Part shown: one piece after another, positions 1-11,431 of the stretch
Numbering within the stretch: the first letter of the stretch is position 1
How the letters are laid out: every line of letters begins with the position of its first letter
Source of the DNA: Cyrtodaria siliqua
Lineage: Eukaryota > Mollusca > Bivalvia > Adapedonta > Hiatellidae
NCBI GenBank assembly: GCA_037043455.1
Contig: JAWPHD010010266.1
Span: 16,001-80,000, forward strand
DNA: 64,000 nucleotides
Direction: 5' to 3'
Program-made: the position numbers and the translations under genes
The notes under the pieces: model-generated
What the model was told of the DNA's origin: nothing
What the model saw: only the letters and a program-made list of their open reading frames with translations
Databases searched by the model: none

Positions 1-621
1 ATTCAGCAAAAATAGAAACGTCCCTCTTTTAAGGTGTGATTTGCATAGGGTTGACTTTGTTACACCTTGTACACCAATCTAGATATACTTTCATCATTTT
101 ATACTTATCACTCAATCATTCTGATCAATATTAATAATAATCAAAAACCAAAGTTTGTCTGTTGCTGCTAAAACATGTTTTATTCAAATTGCGAAATCAC
201 TATATTTTTATTATAAAGGGAGGTAATCTGAAAATATTCGTTCTTGAAAGCCGTATGGCGCAAAAATGAGTGAAAATATCAGCGTGTTTTCTCTGTTTTT
301 GTGGTGATGAGGTCATTCTCTGTTTATTTCAATATAACAAAACTGTGTTAAATCAACGTTTTAGTCATAAGACCCGGTATTGCTGTTAAACCAAATCAAG
401 GGGAAAAAGTTTACCCACAAGTTTGATTCAAAGAAAATTGTTTTCAGGACAGTGCTGGCCTTTGACAAAGGTATTGGCATATAAGATTAAATAATATATA
501 ATTTCATTGTGTCTAAATCTATGGGTAAAGTTTCTATTTTTGCTCAGTATAGTATTTCTGTCGTATACATGTATATGTTTATATTTATATGTAAAATATT
601 GGCAATACAATATGGTTAAAT
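1..621. other. Intergenic, no gene recognised
   Basis: AT-rich sequence with only short open frames that do not resemble protein. The only recognisable item is the motif AAAGGGAGGTAA at about 215-226, which recurs near 18139 and 18317. It resembles a short motif (AAGGGAGRTAA) that I recall as common in mollusc interspersed repeats. Confidence 0.5.
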
Positions 622-1615
622 CAAATAAATCGAGACACCAATTTACTGTTTCAAACTTGATAAAAGATTGTCGTGTGTCCCTTTAATATTCAAACCATCA
701 TAGCGTATAATACCACTATTAGTCGTAAGGAATGTATCGAGTGTTTTTAAGAATATCTACTTATATTATGTGTAAGATGTTACACATGAATTGTGTATAC
801 GTGACAATATAATAATATTCAGTCATTATTCATATTTCATGGGTCTTCAGTGTCCACTTATAATCTTTATTTAGGTACAAGTTTAATTAAAAAGGTTCAG
901 TTTAGGTTATTATGTATATAAGATTACTAGTATAGTCAAAAACCCTGACATACAGAAGCTAAATACATTTTTTACCGATATACAGTGAAACTGTCCTATT
1001 TGTACGGACATCGGGCAATCTTTCTCTTTTTTTTTAAAAACGCACGGCGTCCCGCCAGTTTTTCTGGATAACTTACACTTTTTCAATCATTCATATTAAT
1101 TTAAAAATAGTAATTAGCACATTTTATTTCGATATTATTCAATTTTGATATTATTGCACCAATAATGTATTAAAACTTATAGTAAAATACGACGAGAAAT
1201 TGAATACTTAACATCGTATTGATTTAATTGTAACCAGGTTAAAAGTAAACATGATCCTGGATATATAATGTCATGTGTCCCTTTAAAGTAAAATGTGAAT
1301 AATGTGCTTATCACAGACCTCACTGATAAGATCACATCCCCGCTGAGTTATTAGTTGCAACGAAGACGGCATGGTCTAAAAGCTGGAGTGGAGTCTTGAA
1401 ATGAGCTTTGGAACGAGTTTTTGGAGTCAATTTGCATGGCTTTGTTTTGGTGGAAAATTTGAAATTTATATATATATATATAATTTATTTCCTTTTTGGT
1501 TTCAGCGATCTTAAGTTTCTGTCAACAGATACTTATATGACAAATACTTTCACTGGTCAATGCGTTATTATCCCACATGTTAAAGTATAATATTTCTGCA
1601 GGTCAGTGTTGTCAG
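622..1615 (+). repeat. Left arm of ~1 kb inverted duplication
   Basis: Reading this arm forward matches the reverse complement of 3205-4194 almost end to end, with small indels. Shared landmarks include AAATCGAGAC near 626, TTACACATGAATT near 780, GGCGTCCCGCCAG near 1047, TCACATCCCCGCTGAG near 1333 and CTGCAGGTCAGTGTTGTCAG ending near 1615. The arm includes part of one MITE end (622-685) and a nested MITE (1002-1287). Small open frames in both arms translate to related peptides, but this follows from the DNA duplication and is not evidence of coding. Confidence 0.85.
1002..1287 (+). mobile_element. MITE-like copy, GGGACACACGGCAAT family (nested in left arm)
   Basis: The segment ends in TCATGTGTCCCTTTAA at 1287 and starts with a decayed GGACATCGGGCAATC near 1006. 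Its interior (GGCGTCCCGCCAG, then TTGATATTATTGCACCAATAAT) matches the better-preserved copy at 54910-55200. The mirror copy in the right arm is 3497-3818, so the insertion predates the inverted duplication. No coding capacity is seen. Confidence 0.7.
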
Positions 1616-3204
1616 CCAGCTTGTTTGAACAGTGATTATGACTGACTAGCTACTTGTCTGTCTATCACTGATGCTAATTAACATAGCACTCATCATATAA
1701 TCTGGAACACTCCAGCCAAAGAAATGCATGATCAGCCTTACTATTGTCTAAATAAAGTTATGCTACAATCCTGCATTTAATCCCAAACCATAGAAAGTGT
1801 ATGTCCTCTCATTATCAGCTTATTACTTTAAACTGACAATACTCAGTCTGCAGACACACCATCATTAAACATTACCAGAACAGTTCTCCCAGCATGCATG
1901 TTGTCGAAACAGTGAAATAAGAAATCTCTTAATTCACTGGTAATAAACACTTGGTAGTGACCCTGGGTATCGGAATGAGTCAGTGGTCAGAATTACACAG
2001 CTAAATGTTATTACTGCTCACTGATAATCATTCACCAACTTTATGAGATGATATGGTTGTGGAACCAGAGTCTGAGAAGTATAGTTAACTTTCAAGATGC
2101 TATAAAGCATTCATTCAAATGTCATGTCATATAATGATGTCTAAACATACAAATATGGCTGGGTAGTTGTTAAAGTTGGAGTGAAGTATTTCAGTGAGCT
2201 TCGCAGTCAATTTTTGGAATGGGGGTTTGGACTCCATTTGTATAGTTTTGTAGTCCCTTTTAAACACACATATCACCCAAAACAAATTTATGAATGACAC
2301 AGCCTAATATACACCAAGACACAGTTTGCACGTGCAAATGCAGCCAAAAAAAATACTATCGGTACATACACCAATGATAGCATGCCCCTACAAACATTCC
2401 AACCATGCACGTTTTTCTTGTGGCCACTCCAGTCTTCAAAATAATAAATAGTAAGCCTTTCAACGGTGAAAGGCCTGGCCATTTTACTACAAACCAAAAA
2501 TTCCCACAAACGTACCCTTTCCTGTTTTCGATTTCGCATTGGAAAGGCCTTTCAGTAGGGAACACTTTACGTATTCTCTCCCTCGTAGTACTTAATATTT
2601 GTTTATTTATTTTTTATTTATTTATTTACATTTGCATTCCACCCCGACCCCCACCCGCTCTCCTAAAACTAGCTTTTAAAGTTTGCAAGAGCTACAATTA
2701 GTACGAATTCCTGTATATATTTAAAAATATAATTAAAAAAATTGACGCTTGAACAACTCACCCTCTGTCACGTTTCTTGGTAGTTGTTTTTCTCTCTACA
2801 GTGTGGTAGTAAACTTAATTATAATAAAGATGAATGTACATATACGACCCCAGTCAGCGTATATTGCAATTTAAGTAGACTATTCTACTCATTTGTTTCT
2901 GTACCGAATTATATTAAAATGTGCACAACTTTTAAAACCGATTCATCAAATGCATAATATACGTCAAAAAGTAATAATACTGAATTGCAACTGCTATCTA
3001 TTCTACATCTAACGATGTAATTCTAGCCTCTCTTTTCCCTCGCTTCTCCCTCACCTGCTACTTCTTCTACCTATATCTAACGTAGCCCTACCCCGTTTTA
3101 TAACATCATATTTTGTGTACTATGCCTCATGTTGTTATTTCATGTATTTCATATATGTTGTAACCTGAGTGGAACAATAAAAGATTATGAGAGACATGAG
3201 GTAA
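1616..3204. other. Spacer between the inverted arms
   Basis: About 1.6 kb that does not pair with itself overall. It holds several minor items. A degenerate direct repeat of the GGAGTGAAGT...GGAGTCAATTT block of the left arm lies at 2177-2255. A short hairpin, GCCTTTCA/TGAAAGGC, lies near 2454-2474. An ATTT/TTTA microsatellite lies at about 2600-2630. The longest open frame, about 98 codons at 2405-2701, is low-complexity and resembles no family. No transposase or other gene is recognised here. Confidence 0.5.
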
Positions 3205-4194
3205 CTGACAACACTGACCTGCAGACATGTTATACTTTAACCTGTGGGAAAATATAAGTATATTTTGTACAGAAAGAATGCTAAGATCGCTAAAACCAAA
3301 GAGGAAGTAAATTATATAAAGTTCAAATTTTCCATCAAAAGTTGACTCCAAATACTCGTCCCAAAGCTCACGTCAAGACTCCATTCCAGTTTTAGACCAT
3401 GCCGTCTTCGCAGCAGCTAACGGCTCAGCGGGGATGTGATCTTATCAGTGATCTTATCAGTGAGGTCTGTGATAAGCACATTATGCACATCTTACTTTAA
3501 AGGGTCACATGACAATCTTGAAGTGTTTGAAATGGTTGACTCGATTTCTAAGAGCAGGATCATGTTCACTTTTAACATGGTTACTTTTAAATCAATACAA
3601 TTTTAACAATTTAAAGCATGTTTTTGTCGTAATTCTATTATAAGTTTTAATATATTATTGTGCAATAACATCAAATTTGAATAATATCCAAACAAAATGT
3701 GCTAATTACCATTCTTATAATTAATATGAATGATTGAAACAATGTAAGTTATCCAGAAAAAACTGGCGGGACGCCGTGATTTAAAAAATAATAATACAAA
3801 ATTGCCGTGTGTCCATACAAACAGGACAGTGTCACAGTATATCGGTAAATAATGCATTTAGCTTCAGTGTGTCAGGGTTCTTGACCTTATAATCTTATAT
3901 ACATAATAACCACGTGTGGAGTCAATACCTAAACTGAACCATTTTAATTAAAATTGACCTAAATAAGTGGACACTGAAGACCCATGAAATATGAATAATG
4001 ACTGAATATTATTATATTGTCACGTATACATAATTCATGTGTAACATCTTACATACTAGTACATAAATTAGAAGATATTTTTAAAAACACTCCTTGCAAA
4101 TATATTGGTCTTATAACGCTATAATCGTTTGAATATTAAAGGGACACACGACCATCTTCTATCAAACATTCAAATTTGCGTCTCGATTTATTTA
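3205..4194 (-). repeat. Right arm of ~1 kb inverted duplication
   Basis: This is the reverse complement of 622-1615. It differs by small indels, for example a local duplication of GATCTTATCAGTG near 3438-3465 that is absent from the left arm. The right arm ends inside a complete MITE (4136-4399), and the left arm retains only the corresponding terminal 64 bases. Confidence 0.85.
3497..3818 (-). mobile_element. MITE-like copy (nested in right arm)
   Basis: It begins TTAAAGGGTCACATGACAAT and ends ATTGCCGTGTGTCC near 3814, giving imperfect terminal inverted repeats. It is the mirror image of 1002-1287. It is non-coding, with the same interior as 54910-55200. Confidence 0.7.
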
Positions 4195-4399
4195 TACAGT
4201 ATGGTTTTGACTGCTTGCATATTTTTATTTATTTTTTTGATTTTCTTTGTTTTCGTCTTATTCTACCTGGGTTTAAATATATTATTGCTGCACTATAATC
4301 ATGCTTTAAACCATTATTATAATTAATATTAATGTTTGACTAAATGCAAGTTGTGTCAGTAAGTTATTCAAACATCAAAATTGCCGTGTGTGCCCTTAA
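4136..4399. mobile_element. MITE copy with TTAA ends
   Basis: The left terminus is TTAAAGGGACACACGACCAT at 4136 and the right terminus is ATTGCCGTGTGTGCCCTTAA ending at 4399, so the ends are inverted repeats carrying TTAA on both sides. It is 264 bp and non-coding, in the same family as 54910-55200. Confidence 0.7.
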
Positions 4400-4489
4400 T
4401 AATTAATACATCTCTTCAATGGGGTGAGTTCGGGTTACAAAATTATAGACAGTGTAACGAGGTCTTTGAATGGTCGAATGATTTTAGCG

Positions 4490-4665
4490 CATCGCGTTAG
4501 GTTTCCATTGAGTAACCCATTACTTATGTGACATGTATCGCGTAAATTACCGTTTTCTAACAAAATGGTTTACCCGGAACATGTAACACGTTAGAAAATA
4601 GGGAGTAACGCGTTAGAGATGTAATAAGTAACGCATTACTTTTTCTAACGCGTTACTTTTGGGAC
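4490..4665. other. Cluster of ACGCGTTA-type palindromic motifs
   Basis: AACGCGTTA or one-mismatch variants (CGCGTTAG, ACACGTTAG, AACGCATTAC, TAACGCGTTACT) occur about six times in 175 bp in both orientations, including an inverted pair around 4630-4662. The cluster lies just before the 60-bp array. Function is unknown. Confidence 0.5.
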
Positions 4666-4829
4666 TTATGACATAAACCGTCATTCATAGTTACGTTACA
4701 AAAGTCACTTCACACAACTGCTACATTCATGCCATTTTTATTCAAATGCGATCATTTTATGTTTTTGTTTTATTTTGATGAACTAAGCATTTGCTGTGTA
4801 TTTTACATGTATATCGGCAAACGAAAAAA

Positions 4830-7800
4830 TGAACATCACAATAACTGTCTTTATATTAATTACATTTACAGGAAAAGAATATTATAACATATACATCACG
4901 GTAACTGTCTTCACATTACTAACATTTACAGGAAAGGAACATTATAACATATACATCACGGTAACTGTCTTCACATTACTAACATTTACAGGAAAGGAAC
5001 ATTATAACATATAAATCAAGGTAACTGTCTTCACATTAATAACATTAACAGCAAAGGAACATTATAACATATACATCACAGTAGCTGTCTTCACATTACT
5101 AACATTTACAGGAAAGGATCATTATAACATATACATCACGGTAACTGTCTCACATTACTGACATTTACAGGAAAGTAACATTATAACATATACCTCACGG
5201 TAACTGTCTTCACATTACTAACATTTACAGGAAAGGAACATTATAACATATACATCACGGTTACTGTCTTCCCATTACTAACATTTACAGGAAAGGAACA
5301 TTATAACAAATACATCACGGTAGCTGTCTTCACATTACTAGCATTTACAGGAAAGGAACATTATAACATGTACATCACAGTAACTGTCTCACATTACTGA
5401 CATTTAAAGGAAAGTAACATTATAACATATGCATCACAGTAACTGTCTTCACATTACTAACATTTACAGGAAAGGAACATTATAACATATACATCACGGT
5501 AGATGTCTTCACATTACTAACATTTACAGGAAAGGAACATTATAACATATACATCACGGTAACTGTTTTCACATAACTAACATTTACAGTAAAGGAACAT
5601 TATAACATATACACATGCTAACTGTTTTCACATTACTAACATTTACAGGACAGGAACATTATAACATATACATCACGGTAACTGTCTTCACATTACTAAC
5701 ATTTACTGGAAAGGAACATTATAACATATATATCACGGTAACTGTCTTCACATTAATAACATTAACAGGAAAAGAACATTATAATATATACATCACAGTA
5801 ACTGTCTTCACATTACTAACATTTACAGGACAGGAACATTATAACATATACATCACGGTAACTGTCTTCACATTACTAACATTTACAGGAAAGGAACATT
5901 ATAACATATACATCACGGTAACTGTCTTCACATTACTAACATTTACAGGAAAGGAACATTATAACATATACATTACAGTAACTGTCCTTACATTACTAAC
6001 ATTTACAGGAAAGGAACATTATAACATATACATCACGGTAACTGTCTTCACATTACTAACATATACCGGGAAGTAACATAATAACATAAACATCACAGTA
6101 ACTGTCTTCACATTACTAACATTTACGGGAAAGGAACATTATAACATATACATCACAGTTACTGTCTTCACATTACCAACATTTACAGGAAAGTAACATT
6201 ATAACACATACATCACGGTAACTGTCTTCACATTACTAACATTTACAGGAAAGGAACATTATAACATATACATCACGGTAACTGTCTTCACATTACTAAC
6301 ATTTACAGGAAAGGAACATTATAACATATACATCACGGTAACTGTCTTCACATTACTAACATTTACAGGAAAGGAACATTATAACATATACATCACGGTA
6401 ACTGTCTTCACATTACTAACATTTACAGGAAAGGAACATTATAACATATACATCACGGTAACTGTCTTCACATTACTAACATTTATAGGAAAGGAACATT
6501 ATAACATATACATCACGGTAACTGTCTTCACATTACTAACATTTACAGGAAAGGAACATTATAACATATACATCACGGTAACTGTCTTCACATTACTAAC
6601 ATTTATAGGAAAGGAACATTATAACATATACATCACAGTAACTGTCTTCACAATACTTACATTTACAGGAAAGGAACATTATAACATAATTATACATCAC
6701 AGTAACTGTCTTCACATTACTAACATTTACAAGAAAGTAACATTATAACATATACATCACGGTAACTGTCTTCACATTACTAACATTTACAGGAAAGGAA
6801 CATTATAACATATACATCACAGTAACTGTCTTCACATTACTAACATTTACAGGAATGGAACATTATAATATATACATCACAGTAACTGTCTTCACATTAC
6901 TAACATGTACAGGAAAGGAACATTATAATATATACATCACAGTAACTGTCTTCACATTACTAACATTTACAGGAAAGTAACATTATAACATATACATCAC
7001 AGTAACTGTCTTCACATTACTAACATTTACAGGAAAGTAACATTATAACATATACATCACAATAACTGTCTTCACATAATTAACATTTACAGGAAAGGAA
7101 CATTATAACATATAAATCAAGGTAACTGTCTTCACATTACTAACATTTACAGGAAAGGAACATTATAACATATACATCACGGTAACTGTCTTCACATTAC
7201 TAACATATATCGGGAAGTAACATTATAACATATACATCACAGTAACGGTCTTCACATTACTAACATTTACATGAAAGGAACATTATAACATATACATCAC
7301 AGTAACTGTCTTCATATTACTAACATTTACAGGAAAGGAACATTATAACATATACATCACGGTAACTGTCTTCACATTACTAACATTTACAGGAAAGGAA
7401 CATTATAACACATACATCACGGTAACTGTCTTCACATTACTAACATTTACAGGAAAGGAACATTATAACATATACACACGCTAACTGTTTTCACATTACT
7501 AACATTTACAGGACAGGAACATTATAACATATACATCACGGTAACTGTCTTCACATTACTAACATTTACAGGAAAGGAACATTATAACATATACATCACG
7601 GTAACTGTCTTCACATTACTAACATTAACAGGAAAAGAACATTATAACATATACATCACGGTAACTGTCTTCACATTACTAACATTAACAGGAAAAGAAC
7701 ATTATAACATATACATCACAGTAACTGTCTTCACATTACTAACATTACAGGACAGGAAAATTATAACATATACATCACAGTAACTGTCTTCACATTACTA

Positions 7801-9092
7801 ACATTTACAGGAAATGAACATTATAACATATACATCACGGTAACTGTCTTCACATTACTAACATTTACAGGAAAGGAACATTATAACATATACATTACAG
7901 TAACTGTCCTTACATTACTAACATTTACAGGAAAGGAACATTATAACATATACATCACGGTAACTGTCTTAACATTACTAACATTAACAGGAAAAGAACA
8001 TTATAACATATACATAACAGTAACTGTCTTCACATTACTAACATTTACAGGACAGGAATATTATAACATATACATCACGGTAACTGTGTTCACATTACTA
8101 ACATTTACAGGAAAGGAACATTATAACATATACATCACGGTAACTGTCTTCACATTACTAACATTTACAGGAAAGGAACATTATAACATATACATTACAG
8201 TAACTGTCCTTACATTACTAACATTTACAGGAAAGGAACATTATAACATATACATCACAGTAACTGTCTTCACATTACTAACATTTACAGGAAAGTAACA
8301 TTATAACATATACATCACAGTAACTGTCTTCACATTACTAACATGTACAGGAAAGGAACATTATAATATATACTTCACAGTAACTGTCTTCACATTACTA
8401 ACATTTACAGGAAAGTAACATTATAACATATACATCACAGTAACTGTCTTCACATTACTAACATTTACAGGAAAGTAACATTATAACATATACATCACAA
8501 TAACTGTCTTCACATTACTAACATTTACAGGAAAAGAACATTATAACATATACATCACGGTAACTGTCTTCACATTACTAATATTTACAGTAAAGTAACA
8601 TTATAACATATACATCACAGTAACTGTCTTCACATTACTAACATTTACATGAACGGAACATTATAACATATACATCACGGTAACTGTCTTCACATAACTA
8701 ACATTAACAGGAAAAGAACATGATAACATATACATCACAGTAACTGTCTTCACATTACTAACATTTACATGAACGGAACATTATAACATATACATCACGG
8801 TAACTGTCTTCACATAACTAACATTAACAGGAAAAGAACATTATAACAAATACATCACAGTAACTGTCTTCACATTACTAACATTTACAGGAAAGTAACA
8901 TTATAACATATACATCACAGTAGCTGTCTTCACATTACTAACATTTACAGGAAAATAACATTATAACATATATACTATGGTAACTGTCTTTACATTACTA
9001 ACATTTACAGGAAATGAGCATTATAACGTATACATCACAGTAACTGTCTTCGCATTACTAACATTTACAGGAAAGGAACATTATAACGTATA
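4830..9092 (+). repeat. 60-bp minisatellite, ~71 units
   Basis: A tandem array with a 60-bp period. The unit runs ACATTTACAGGAAAGGAAC, then ATTATAACATATACATCAC, then GGTAACTGTCTTCACATTACTA. Most units differ at only a few positions, such as CACGG/CACAG, AAAGGAAC/AAAGTAAC and TTTACAG/TTAACAG. Blocks of consecutive identical units (for example 6200-6480) suggest local homogenisation. Because 60 is divisible by 3, the + frame stays open for up to 153 codons. The common GGAAC to GTAAC change creates stops, so I read it as non-coding. Confidence 0.95.
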
Positions 9093-9863
9093 CTTTCAAT
9101 GTGTTGATAGTTATACTTAGTCGGATGAAATGTACGATTGTTTCGCTCTGGTCTAAAATAAATTATCTGATCATTCAGTTAACATATAGACGAAGAACTT
9201 TTATTTGGCTCGTTATAGGTATATTTTGGTCGATGATATCAAAAAAACAAACTTACATCACTAACGAAATTATTAATGGCGTTGCAGTAACACTGTGTAT
9301 AAACTCCGCCCTAAGGAATCACATATTACCACAGGTCTTAGTCAATACATGTGAACACTGTGAAATAAAAAACTCTGAATTCAACATACCAAGTATGTCA
9401 CCTTTTAGTTATATTTTTTTCAAAATACTACAAACGTCACATAACAAAAACTCATTATGTGACGAGTGGCGACAGGTGATTTGAATGATTTTAGTGCAAA
9501 ATGTAGCTTCTAGACATTTTACAATTTATACTCGAAAGGAGCCGTATTTTAGTAAAATACAGCTATGGATATTCGTTGCATAGTACTTTCACCTAACATA
9601 ATTTATTTATAATAAAACGCATGAGATCATGTATTTAAAACATGCACATAGAGTTATGATTTAATCTTAACCATTGACCTGGGCCCTTTGGTGTGCAACA
9701 CGGTATGAAACAAATTCTAAATGTATAAATTGAATAGGAAACGGTGCTAAGAAAGTATTGCCATTGTTTTATAGAACAAAACAATACAAATTTAGAAGAT
9801 CCAGGTTTATTATTTGCATTTAAATGGGCAGTTTATTTGTGTGTGTTTCTTTTTCACTTTAAG
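9093..9863. other. Putative intron or intergenic sequence upstream of the LRR exon
   Basis: A 127-codon open frame at 9101-9484 has no recognisable family, and its composition is hydrophobic and AT-driven. The last 20 bases form a good pyrimidine tract ending in AAG, which I take as the 3' end of an intron before the exon at 9864. Confidence 0.4.
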
Positions 9864-10351
9864 GTATTACACCTGAGAATGCACCGCTTCGTCTCCGGAA
9901 AGTGAGTCTTGGTGTCATCAATCCGCCAGACGTCGCTGAACAGTTGTTGCGTGATCTACAGAACCAGTCATGCTTGGAGGTACTTTCCTTTTATGGCATT
10001 ACAAGTGAACCACACGTTGTATTGATGGTAGAATCACTACACAAGTTACCACAGGTCCAAAAGCTGTGTATGCATGGTATTGCTTTTGGAACCGAAGCGT
10101 TGACGATTCCAGAGCACATGGTGCAACTGAAGCAAGTGAAGTTGAATAAATGCAAGATGATTCCTGTAAACTGGAAGACATTCGTAGACAGTGTCACACA
10201 ACTCAAACAAAAAGTGGAAATAAAATTGTGTATTTGTGATCTAGATAGTGACACCTGTGAATATATCAAACAATCCCCACATGTGACCATTCATAGATAT
10301 TTTAATGACAGTAGTTGGATGATATTTACAACCAGAGGAAAGAATAACTAG
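9864..10351 (+). CDS. Terminal exon of a leucine-rich-repeat protein (NLR-like), partial
   Basis: A pyrimidine-rich tract ending TTTCACTTTAAG at 9863 is a good splice acceptor. The exon then opens with two bases of a split codon and runs for 161 codons to TAG at 10349-10351. The product alternates short hydrophobic strands and helices in the manner of ribonuclease-inhibitor/NLR-type LRRs: residues about 37-45 (LEVLSFYGI), 65-72, and 89-98 (LKQVKLNKCKM), then a Cys-containing strand near 119-125. It ends in a basic tail TTRGKNN. Composition is clearly protein-like compared with the surrounding low-complexity DNA. The rest of the gene lies upstream on the + strand, either outside the window or beyond the 60-bp array. 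In bivalves such C-terminal exons are usual in large NACHT- or death-domain receptor families. That wider identity is inferred, since no NACHT motif is present here. An AATAAA follows at 10360. Confidence 0.7.
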
Positions 10352-10359
10352 AACAGTAT

Positions 10360-10365
10360 AATAAA
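10360..10365 (+). promoter_or_regulatory. Candidate polyadenylation signal
   Basis: AATAAA lies nine bases after the LRR-exon stop codon. It is close to the stop, but cleavage 10-30 bases downstream would give a very short 3' UTR. Weak on its own in AT-rich DNA. Confidence 0.35.
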
Positions 10366-10463
10366 TGTTAACCCTCGGTAGAACACTTAATGTTGCCTTT
10401 TGATTTACTGCTGCTAACTTAGATAACAAAAGTAGTGTTGACCTTTGATTTAAGGCCGTTAAC

Positions 10464-10634
10464 GTAGAGAGTGTCACACAACTCAAACAAAAAGTGGAAA
10501 TAACATTGTATAATTGTAATCTAGATAGTTACACCAGTGATTATATCAGACAATCCCCACATGTGACCATTAATACAAGATACCCATGTAACAGATTTTT
10601 TATGAAGTTTACAACCAGAGGGAAGAATAACTAG
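10464..10634 (+). pseudogene. Duplicated 3' end of the LRR exon
   Basis: The 171 bases repeat the last third of the upstream exon, from the V-[DE]-S-V-T-Q-L-K-Q-K segment to the R-G-K-N-N-stop tail, with about ten amino-acid replacements. The reading frame is intact for 57 codons and ends at the equivalent TAG (10632-10634). It lacks the upstream two thirds of the exon. A TTTGATTTAAG just before it could serve as an acceptor, but it would give a different intron phase (0 instead of 1). It is most simply a partial tandem duplication. An alternative last exon cannot be excluded. Confidence 0.7.
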
Positions 10635-10839
10635 AACAGTATAGTGACTTACAACTAACTGTTAGTTTTGACTGTAACAGTATAGTGGCTTACAACTAGC
10701 TGTTAGTTTTGACTGTAACAGTATAGTGACTTACAACTAGCTGTTAGTTTTGACTGTAACAGTATAGTGACTTACAACTAGCTGTTAGTTTAGACTGTAA
10801 CAGTATAGTGATTTACAACTAGCTGTTAGTGTTGACTGT
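10635..10839 (+). repeat. 41-bp minisatellite, 5 units
   Basis: Five units start AACAGTATAGTGACTTACAA and end TTAGTTTTGACTGT, beginning immediately after the TAG of the duplicated LRR tail. The same AACAGTATA also follows the stop codon of the parent exon, so the unit appears to derive from that gene's 3' UTR. Confidence 0.9.
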
Positions 10840-11431
10840 AGATAGGATTAAAGTTCTACGTGTAGTTTCTGTTTTGCCTTAAATTATTCGAATGCAATTA
10901 AATCAACAAGTATATTGTTATGGATGTGAAATTGTTATTTTCTAATTAACTTACGCATATAATCATTCATTATTCGAATAGTTCAAATCAAACTTTGTTT
11001 GTATATTATTAATTGATTATTGTAATGCACCGGTTTAATTAAAAGTAACTTTAAACTAGAATAACAGAGCACGTTGGAGTGGACGGTGACCTCATCGACT
11101 CAGGATGGTGAAATGCCATTTTTAATTCATCATAATTTCAAAAGTACTTTACCGATTTTCATAAACTACCATTCATTTTCTTAGTTACGTTATTTACAAG
11201 CCAACGCTATAAATTGCATAGACACATTTTGAAAAAAGTTGTTTTTGAAAGAAGAAAAAAAAGAAGTAAAATACGGCAAAGTGAAATCTGTACTGAAAAT
11301 GAACCTTATTTTGGCACCATTGGATTTCGGTATAATAAAATGAATATCATCGCCCGAGGCGAAGCCGAGGGTGATAATCAATATCTGAAGGGTTAACATT
11401 CTTACTAGCACCCTCTCATGAATGTGATATT
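10840..11431. other. AT-rich intergenic sequence
   Basis: No gene is recognised. An imperfect GC-rich hairpin lies near 11349-11374 (ATCGCCCGAGGC, loop GAA, GCCGAGGGTGAT). A 60-codon frame over it looks incidental. Confidence 0.45.

Noticed and set aside
2288..2701. Possible small genes in the spacer of the inverted duplication
   Set aside because: Overlapping frames on both strands with low complexity, no splice structure and no transposase motif.
5615..6076. 153-codon open frame in the 60-bp array as a repeat protein
   Set aside because: The frame exists only because the unit is a multiple of 3. Many units carry the stop-creating GTAAC variant and there is no start or flanking exon.
9101..9484. 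127-codon open frame before the LRR exon
   Set aside because: No domain, AT-driven composition, starts in repeat-derived sequence, and is separated from the LRR exon by stops.
9991..10290. 99-codon frame on the minus strand of the LRR exon
   Set aside because: It is the shadow of the clearly protein-like plus-strand exon.
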